From: Phycisphaeraceae bacterium
Lineage (GTDB): Bacteria; Planctomycetota; Phycisphaerae; Phycisphaerales; UBA1924
NCBI GenBank assembly: GCA_020639155.1
Contig: JACKHF010000001.1
Span: forward strand, 1,178,001 to 1,242,000
Reading direction: 5' to 3'
DNA: 64,000 nt
Positions 59,892 to 64,000 of this stretch are shown piece by piece. The notes under the pieces were generated by a model. It was not told the DNA's origin and made no database searches. It worked only from the letters and a program-made list of their open reading frames with translations. Position numbers and translations under genes: made by a program. Position 1 is the stretch's first letter. Each line of letters begins with the position of its first letter.

Positions 59892-60419
59892 ATGGCAGAA
59901 CATGTGGTCCATGAAGAGGCACGCACGGATGACGCAGTTGACACGGATCCTGCGCAGACAGATCCGAAAGCAGATGTTCCAGGGCGCGATGCTGGAGAAG
60001 CGGAAGGCGGCGCTCATGCACCACGTGCACATGAGCTGGAATCACAAATCTGGGAACTGACAAACGAGCGTGATTCATTACATCGCGCACTTGCGCAATC
60101 GGAGCGACGCCGACAGATCGAGGGTTTGCTGCGCGATGCAGAATCTGTTGACGTAGGTGCGGCACTCCTGCTTACCGAGGCGGCGATTGGTGAGATTGAT
60201 GGTGATATCGATCTCAAGGATGTCGTTGCGGAGATGGTGCGCACAAAGCCGTATCTGTTTGCTCGCGACGCCGGAGTTTCTCGAGATCGGTATCGCGCGT
60301 CTGTGATGGCAGGGGCGGTTGACAGTGAGTCCGAACTTGTTGAGGCAGCGACTGCCGCTCGTGAAACAGGCGATCGTCATGCGCTGCTTCGGTATCTTCG
60401 TATGCGGAACGGGCTTTGA
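59892..60419 (+). CDS. Scaffold-like phage protein
   Basis: 175 residues from the ATG at 59892, with AAGGAGAGG directly upstream. The N-terminal half is acidic and low complexity (about residues 1-50), followed by a helical coiled coil (LESQIWELTNERDSLHRALAQ) and a C-terminal helical region (AATAARETGDRHALLRYLRM). Position (between portal and capsid), size and composition fit phage scaffolding proteins, but there is no sequence signature, so this is inference from context. No protease domain is seen. Confidence 0.62.
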   Translation: MAEHVVHEEARTDDAVDTDPAQTDPKADVPGRDAGEAEGGAHAPRAHELESQIWELTNERDSLHRALAQSERRRQIEGLLRDAESVDVGAALLLTEAAIGEIDGDIDLKDVVAEMVRTKPYLFARDAGVSRDRYRASVMAGAVDSESELVEAATAARETGDRHALLRYLRMRNGL

Positions 60420-60493
60420 GCGTGGTTGTGCGCGTGCGACGGATCGCTGACGCGCGGGTGAGGGGCAAGGGTAGTTGAAGAGGAGGTTGATTG

Positions 60494-61669
60494 ATGGCAT
60501 TTACTGGCAAGGCGACATATAGCGCGGGCGTGAGTCTGCCCGAACTTGCTGAGGATGTGTCGGATCTGATCGGCATTGTCAGTCCGCACGAGGTGGCGCT
60601 GCTGGATCATCTTGGTGATCCAAAGGTTGAGGCGCGAAGCACCGTGCATGAGTGGATTGAGGACACGCTGCTTCCGAATATGGATGCGGTTGACGACACG
60701 AGCATATCAGGGCCGACGACCGTGACATCATTCGATGTCGCAAATGCGAGCCGATTTCGCGTTGGCGACCTGGTTCGACCTGGTGACACTGCAGAGGTGA
60801 TGCTCGTGACGGGCGTGAGTTCACCAACGATTACTGTGACACGTTCGTATGGCGGGACATCGGCTGCATCGATCGCCAATGGTCTTGCGCTAACGATTCT
60901 CGGAAACGCGGCTCTTGAAGGAGACACGGCGCCGGCTGCGAGATTTACAGATCGAGTGCGCAAACAGAACTACACACAGATCTTTACATCAACTGTTGAT
61001 GTATCGGGCTCAATGCAGTCAGCACGAGCGCACGGGATTTCGGATGAGGTTGAATACCAGAAGCTTGAGCGGATGCGTGAACTGCTTCGTGACCTTGAGA
61101 ACTGCGTGATCAACGGAGTTGCGCCGTCGAGCAACGGGCAGGGAAGCTCGACAGTTCGTCGAAGCATGACGGGCATTCTGCACCAGGTCAGCACGAACTC
61201 GTTCATTCCCGGGCAGGGCGGCATTCCGGCGGGCAGTGGTACGTTCTCCACGGATCTGACCGAGGAGGTGCTCAACGCGGTGCTTCGCGAGATCTGGGAG
61301 CAGTCGAGCGGTGTGGTTGACACGATTGTTGTGAGTGGCACGCAGAAACGGAAGATCAACTCATTCCTGAGCGGATCGCGGTCGTTTGATGCGAGCAGCA
61401 CGAAGTACACGGACCTGTTAAGTGTGTACGAGAGCGACTTTGGTGTGTGTCGGGTGGTGATGTCGCGCTGGGTGCCGACGGATGCTCTGCTGCTCCTCGA
61501 TTCATCGCGTATTTCAGTGATGCCGCTGACGGGGCGGAGCTTCCATTACAAATCTCTTGCGGCTTCAGGTGACTCGATCTCTGGCCAGGTGATTGGAGAG
61601 TACACGCTTGAGATGAAGAACGAGAACGCGCACGGTGTGATTCGTGGTCTGGGTCTTTCGTCGGGTTGA
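60494..61669 (+). CDS. Major capsid protein, SU10/DUF5309 type
   Basis: 391 residues from the ATG at 60494, which has AGAGGAGG seven bases upstream. HK97-fold capsid subunits of the SU10-like family start with IVSPHEVALLDHLGDPKV and HEWIEDTLLPN (near residue 50), then have a variable beta-domain (ASRFRVGDLVRPGDTAEVML), NYTQIFTSTVDVSGSMQSARAHG, LERMRELLRDLENCVINGV, and the late YESDFGVCRVVMSRWVPTDALLLLD. All of these are present here. It is full-length. Two GC-rich hairpins follow the stop. Its presence shows that the host carries a complete capsid gene, not a remnant. Confidence 0.9.
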   Translation: MAFTGKATYSAGVSLPELAEDVSDLIGIVSPHEVALLDHLGDPKVEARSTVHEWIEDTLLPNMDAVDDTSISGPTTVTSFDVANASRFRVGDLVRPGDTAEVMLVTGVSSPTITVTRSYGGTSAASIANGLALTILGNAALEGDTAPAARFTDRVRKQNYTQIFTSTVDVSGSMQSARAHGISDEVEYQKLERMRELLRDLENCVINGVAPSSNGQGSSTVRRSMTGILHQVSTNSFIPGQGGIPAGSGTFSTDLTEEVLNAVLREIWEQSSGVVDTIVVSGTQKRKINSFLSGSRSFDASSTKYTDLLSVYESDFGVCRVVMSRWVPTDALLLLDSSRISVMPLTGRSFHYKSLAASGDSISGQVIGEYTLEMKNENAHGVIRGLGLSSG

Positions 61670-61685
61670 TTGTGAGATGTGCGAG

Positions 61686-61707
61686 CCGGGCAGTGGGCGC
61701 TGCCCGG
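61686..61707 (+). terminator. GC hairpin after capsid gene
   Basis: Perfect 8-bp stem CCGGGCAG / CTGCCCGG with a TGGGCG loop, 16 bases after the capsid stop. No T-tract follows, so it may be an RNA-stability or processing element instead of a terminator. Confidence 0.5.
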
Positions 61708-61715
61708 AGGAGGAG

Positions 61716-61746
61716 CCCGCCCCGTGTTGTGATGGCGCGGGGCGGG
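61716..61746 (+). other. Second GC hairpin between capsid and connector genes
   Basis: Perfect 9-bp stem CCCGCCCCG / CGGGGCGGG with a 13-base loop, directly after the first hairpin. Two strong hairpins in series between capsid and the next gene could lower downstream expression and favour capsid abundance. Confidence 0.5.
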
Positions 61747-61800
61747 ATTACAGCGCATTGCGTGATGCGCAGACCGGATGATGGCTGAGAGGGGCAAGCG

Positions 61801-62454
61801 ATGGTAGCGACGGATCGTGATCTGCTGGCTGTTGAGCCGAACGTGTTTCGCGATATTGCCTGGGTTGGTCAGCGTCTGACCAATGGAACAGGGTCCATTA
61901 CGAGCAATGTGCTGACGCAGCTTTCGAGTTTCTATGACGTGTCGTTTGAGGATGCGGGTGTTGGTGCCGGGCACGTTGTTCTTCACGGTGGTATCGCATA
62001 TGAAGTGATCGACCGGACGAGTTCGACGAGCGTGAGCGTGTCGCGGTTGCGCGCGAGTACGGATGATGCAGCTATTGTCGTTGGTGATGTCAGCAATGCG
62101 CTCACCACAGTGTACACATTTCGTCCTCAGATCCAGCTTGTGACGAACCAGGTGTATCGGTTGCTTGGGCTTGTGCCCGCTGGGCTGGGGCTGGTGGGGA
62201 CCGAAGTGACTGTCGACGACCTGTATGACACGGATGATCTGAAGCAGGCTGTGGTGATGGGGACGCTGCACATGGCGTACTCAGCCGCAAGTGCGCTCTC
62301 GAGCGAAGGGTCGCCGTTGCTGCAGCGTGCCGAGTTATACAGGCGTTTGTTTTCGCTTGAGCGTGAGCGTGCGGTGGTGCGGTTTGATGCGGATGGCGAC
62401 GGAGAGCCGGAGTTTACCCGTCGGATGAACATGATGCGCTTCGAACGTGTGTGA
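61801..62454 (+). CDS. Phage head-tail connector-like protein
   Basis: 217 residues, ATG with AGAGGGG nearby. The protein starts VATDRDLLAVEPNVFRDIAWVGQRL and has a beta-rich middle (DAGVGAGHVVLHGGIAYEVI), then a helical C-terminal half (LKQAVVMGTLHMAYSAASALSSEGSPLLQRAELYRRLFSLERER) ending with DADGDGEPEFTRRMNMMRF. The helical bundle with RAELYRRLF and the position after the capsid gene suggest a head-completion or adaptor (gp6-like) function. No strict sequence motif proves it. Confidence 0.65.
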   Translation: MVATDRDLLAVEPNVFRDIAWVGQRLTNGTGSITSNVLTQLSSFYDVSFEDAGVGAGHVVLHGGIAYEVIDRTSSTSVSVSRLRASTDDAAIVVGDVSNALTTVYTFRPQIQLVTNQVYRLLGLVPAGLGLVGTEVTVDDLYDTDDLKQAVVMGTLHMAYSAASALSSEGSPLLQRAELYRRLFSLERERAVVRFDADGDGEPEFTRRMNMMRFERV

Positions 62455-62484
62455 TTGTGCTTTGCAGGATTGTGAGGCGGTGCG

Positions 62485-62904
62485 ATGCTTGTACTGAATC
62501 CGAGAGTTGTTATATTCGATGGTGAGACGATTGGCGAGGTGTCGTTGATTGCTATCGATCGATCGGCTGAAAACGAGGTGGTCGAGTGGTCCGATCTCGG
62601 ACCGTTTGTCGCTCTGGCAGATGTGCCAGAAGTGCTGACCGAGGTGAGAATGGTGCAGCGGCTTGGGACGGAGGATCTCGGGTCTCTTGTGCCCGGGGTG
62701 ATGGGTGAGCTTGTGTTCTATACGTCCCGATCGTCCGGGGACACGCTGCGCAGACGAATCAGCATGGATGCTGTGCTGATGGATGTGAAGCACGAGTTGA
62801 ATGTTGATCGTGGTACGCATCGCGTGTTTCGGTTTGTTGCAGTTTCTGAGGATGGCTCAAGCGATCCTGTCGTTGTGGAAGATGCGGCGTTCACAGGGGT
62901 GTAA
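62485..62904 (+). CDS. Hypothetical phage-module protein
   Basis: 139 residues. Beta-rich, acidic, no membrane segment. It begins LVLNPRVVIFDGETIGEVSLIAIDRSAENE and ends VFRFVAVSEDGSSDPVVVEDAAFTG. The size and strand pattern (many short hydrophobic strands split by charged turns) would fit a tail-tube or head-tail stopper protein, but I recognise no family. It follows the connector-like gene by 30 bases and precedes the next by 19. Confidence 0.6.
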   Translation: MLVLNPRVVIFDGETIGEVSLIAIDRSAENEVVEWSDLGPFVALADVPEVLTEVRMVQRLGTEDLGSLVPGVMGELVFYTSRSSGDTLRRRISMDAVLMDVKHELNVDRGTHRVFRFVAVSEDGSSDPVVVEDAAFTGV

Positions 62905-62923
62905 GGTAAAACTGGGGTGTGAC

Positions 62924-63304
62924 ATGGCAAGTTCGTTCAAATCTCTTGACTTGTTTGGTTCCGGTCCACACCGATTCCGGATGGGCGTTCAGGGTGTGAC
63001 ACTGCTTGAGAATGTTGACATGTCTCCTCCAGCAGAGAGTGCAACGGTTGTTGGGGCAACAGACCTGACGGTGGTTGTTGAGGGGCGACTTGCTGCATCA
63101 ACTGAGAGTGCGCTATGGGACCTGCGTGATGCGATTTCGGATGAGCTAGCGTCACCACCAGCACCTGGCACGCTGATTGATCTGCACGGACGGACGTGGG
63201 CTGACATGTCGTTCATTGAATATGAGGAGCACGGTCCAACTGATCGTGGCCGGGTTCGATCACTTGGTTATACGGCCACGTTTCGTCGATTTGCTGAAGT
63301 TTGA
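62924..63304 (+). CDS. Hypothetical phage-module protein
   Basis: 126 residues from the ATG at 62924; the frame is open upstream, but the earlier part overlaps the preceding gene. Beta-rich with FGSGPHRFRMGVQGVTLLEN near the N-terminus, a helical segment ALWDLRDAISDELAS in the middle and GYTATFRRFAEV at the end. In tailed-phage modules a small protein here is often a tail-completion or tail-terminator protein, which is possible but not demonstrated by sequence. Confidence 0.58.
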   Translation: MASSFKSLDLFGSGPHRFRMGVQGVTLLENVDMSPPAESATVVGATDLTVVVEGRLAASTESALWDLRDAISDELASPPAPGTLIDLHGRTWADMSFIEYEEHGPTDRGRVRSLGYTATFRRFAEV

Positions 63305-63372
63305 TTGTTTGGAAACGATGAGACTTGGTGTTGGCGTTGTCATGTTTGCTGGTCATATGCCGAGAGGGAGAA

Positions 63373-63663
63373 ATGATTGGACCTGATTTGATGGGCTCTC
63401 TTGCTCAGCTTGGTACTGCTGGGTTGATAGGAATGATGTGGTTGAGTGAGCGAAAGAGCGCGCAGGAGCACGAGCGGCAGATTCGCGAGGCCCATGCCCG
63501 ATTGATCGATGGAAAGATCGAGCTTGAGGCATTACTTGGAGTTGTGAGAGCGAATACTGCGGCTCTTGAGACAATTGGGAATCAGCAGCGTGAACTCAAT
63601 GATCTGGTTCGTCAGAGTATCAGGACGGGTGCTGACGACAGGAGAAAGTCAGAACGCTCGTAA
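63373..63663 (+). CDS. Small membrane protein with coiled coil
   Basis: 96 residues from the ATG at 63373 (GAGAGGGAG upstream). One N-terminal membrane helix (DLMGSLAQLGTAGLIGMMWL) is followed by a long charged coiled coil (SERKSAQEHERQIREAHARL; LLGVVRANTAALETIGNQQR; NDLVRQSIRTG). The layout is that of XhlA-like or holin-associated small phage proteins, but the family match is weak. No endolysin gene is adjacent. It precedes the truncated lipoprotein by 35 bases on the same strand. Confidence 0.62.
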   Translation: MIGPDLMGSLAQLGTAGLIGMMWLSERKSAQEHERQIREAHARLIDGKIELEALLGVVRANTAALETIGNQQRELNDLVRQSIRTGADDRRKSERS

Positions 63664-63698
63664 GCACAGGGCCGAGAACAGATTACATATCATGTGAC

Positions 63699-64000
63699 AT
63701 GGATACACATGCTTCCAGTTCCATTCTGCGACCCAGGCTCTCTCGCACCCTGCGTGGCATGCGATGGACTGTGTGTGGTGTGATGCTCGGTGCGTGGTGT
63801 GGATGGTCGGCTGGCTGTGTGGGCACGTTTCAGCCTGGCACAGTTGCAAGTGTGCCAGCAGATTATCCGTTTATCCCCGTTTCTGTTCGTGTGTTTCCGC
63901 TGACCCACATGGCTGAGGACCCGCAGGGGATGCCAGCTGTCGTGTGCCACATCGAGTTTCGCGACGCGTGGGGCGAGAGCGTGAAAGCAGCGGGGATGTT
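63699..64000 (+). CDS. Putative lipoprotein, 3' end cut by window edge
   Basis: The frame from the ATG at 63699 is open through to the window edge (100 residues visible). The N-terminus has a basic leader (RPRLSRTLRGMRW) and a hydrophobic segment (TVCGVMLGAWCGWSAG) before the Cys of a lipobox (SAG-C), so it is probably lipid-modified after cleavage. The mature part starts VGTFQPGTVASVPADYPFIPVSVRVFPLTHM and continues with HIEFRDAWGESVKAAGM. The domain cannot be named from this fragment. It is the last gene in the window and follows the phage-like module; whether it belongs to it is unclear. Confidence 0.65.
   Translation, partial: MDTHASSSILRPRLSRTLRGMRWTVCGVMLGAWCGWSAGCVGTFQPGTVASVPADYPFIPVSVRVFPLTHMAEDPQGMPAVVCHIEFRDAWGESVKAAGM

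Noticed and set aside
58427..63663. Ordinary active prophage
   Set aside because: No integrase, repressor, terminase, endolysin or attachment-site repeat is visible in the window; host-like codon use. Cannot be excluded beyond the edge.
1..64000. CRISPR array, insertion sequence, rRNA or tRNA genes
   Set aside because: No repeat-spacer pattern, transposase or RNA-gene signature was found by reading both strands.

Overview
The window looks like chromosomal DNA of a planctomycete, most likely class Phycisphaerae. The evidence is a mid-50s % G+C feel, many small membrane proteins with a CxxCGYDLxGL...CPECG zinc ribbon, secreted proteins ending in VPAP...RRRR sorting tails, fibro-slime proteins, a paired-Cys dockerin-like tail, an ECF42 sigma factor with a DGPF partner, and a linker-histone-like DNA-binding protein. 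This assignment is inference from protein style; no rRNA or tRNA gene was seen.

Layout. 1-9.9 kb: an edge-truncated minus-strand gene, an FAD oxidoreductase, a NIT-domain chemoreceptor, a VPAP-tailed secreted protein, and a tandem array of four overlapping zinc-ribbon membrane proteins. 9.9-13 kb: two fibro-slime proteins and a second VPAP-tailed protein, separated by strong hairpin terminators. 13-18.2 kb: murA facing ispD, a PstS-like binding protein, and ECF42 sigma with its DGPF partner. 18.2-26 kb: two tandem zinc-ribbon paralogues, lysS, two paralogous membrane proteins with irregular 5' ends, and a stand-alone nuoF. 26-33.4 kb: a repeat protein with four 495-bp units and a dockerin-like end, then a cluster alternating two pseudopilins with three zinc-ribbon membrane proteins, one of them frameshifted.

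33.4-36.8 kb is a chromosome-organisation neighbourhood. It holds parB, a perfect parS-type palindrome inside the adjacent Nudix gene, a long AT-rich gap and an H1-like DNA-binding protein. 36.8-43.8 kb holds secreted or periplasmic proteins (an S41 protease, a thioredoxin-HEAT protein) and small enzymes. 44.1-53.1 kb is one tightly overlapping nine-gene plus-strand operon for a surface polysaccharide: two GT4 transferases, a formyltransferase, a deacetylase, a GT2-acetyltransferase fusion, a sulfotransferase, a second acetyltransferase and a flippase. 53-58.2 kb holds an EEP-family phosphodiesterase, an Arg/Gln-rich exported protein, a cyclodeaminase-like protein, a Cys-cluster protein and a PilZ-receiver protein.

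58.4 kb to the end is a phage-type head module: portal, scaffold-like protein, SU10-type major capsid, connector-like protein and small tail or lysis-like proteins. No terminase, integrase or lysis cassette is visible, and codon use looks like the host's. Two copies of a 15-bp sequence containing a perfect palindrome sit just upstream. This module is my main candidate for an undescribed (GTA-like or domesticated capsid) system. The parB/parS/H1-like locus and the large zinc-ribbon membrane protein family are the next most interesting.
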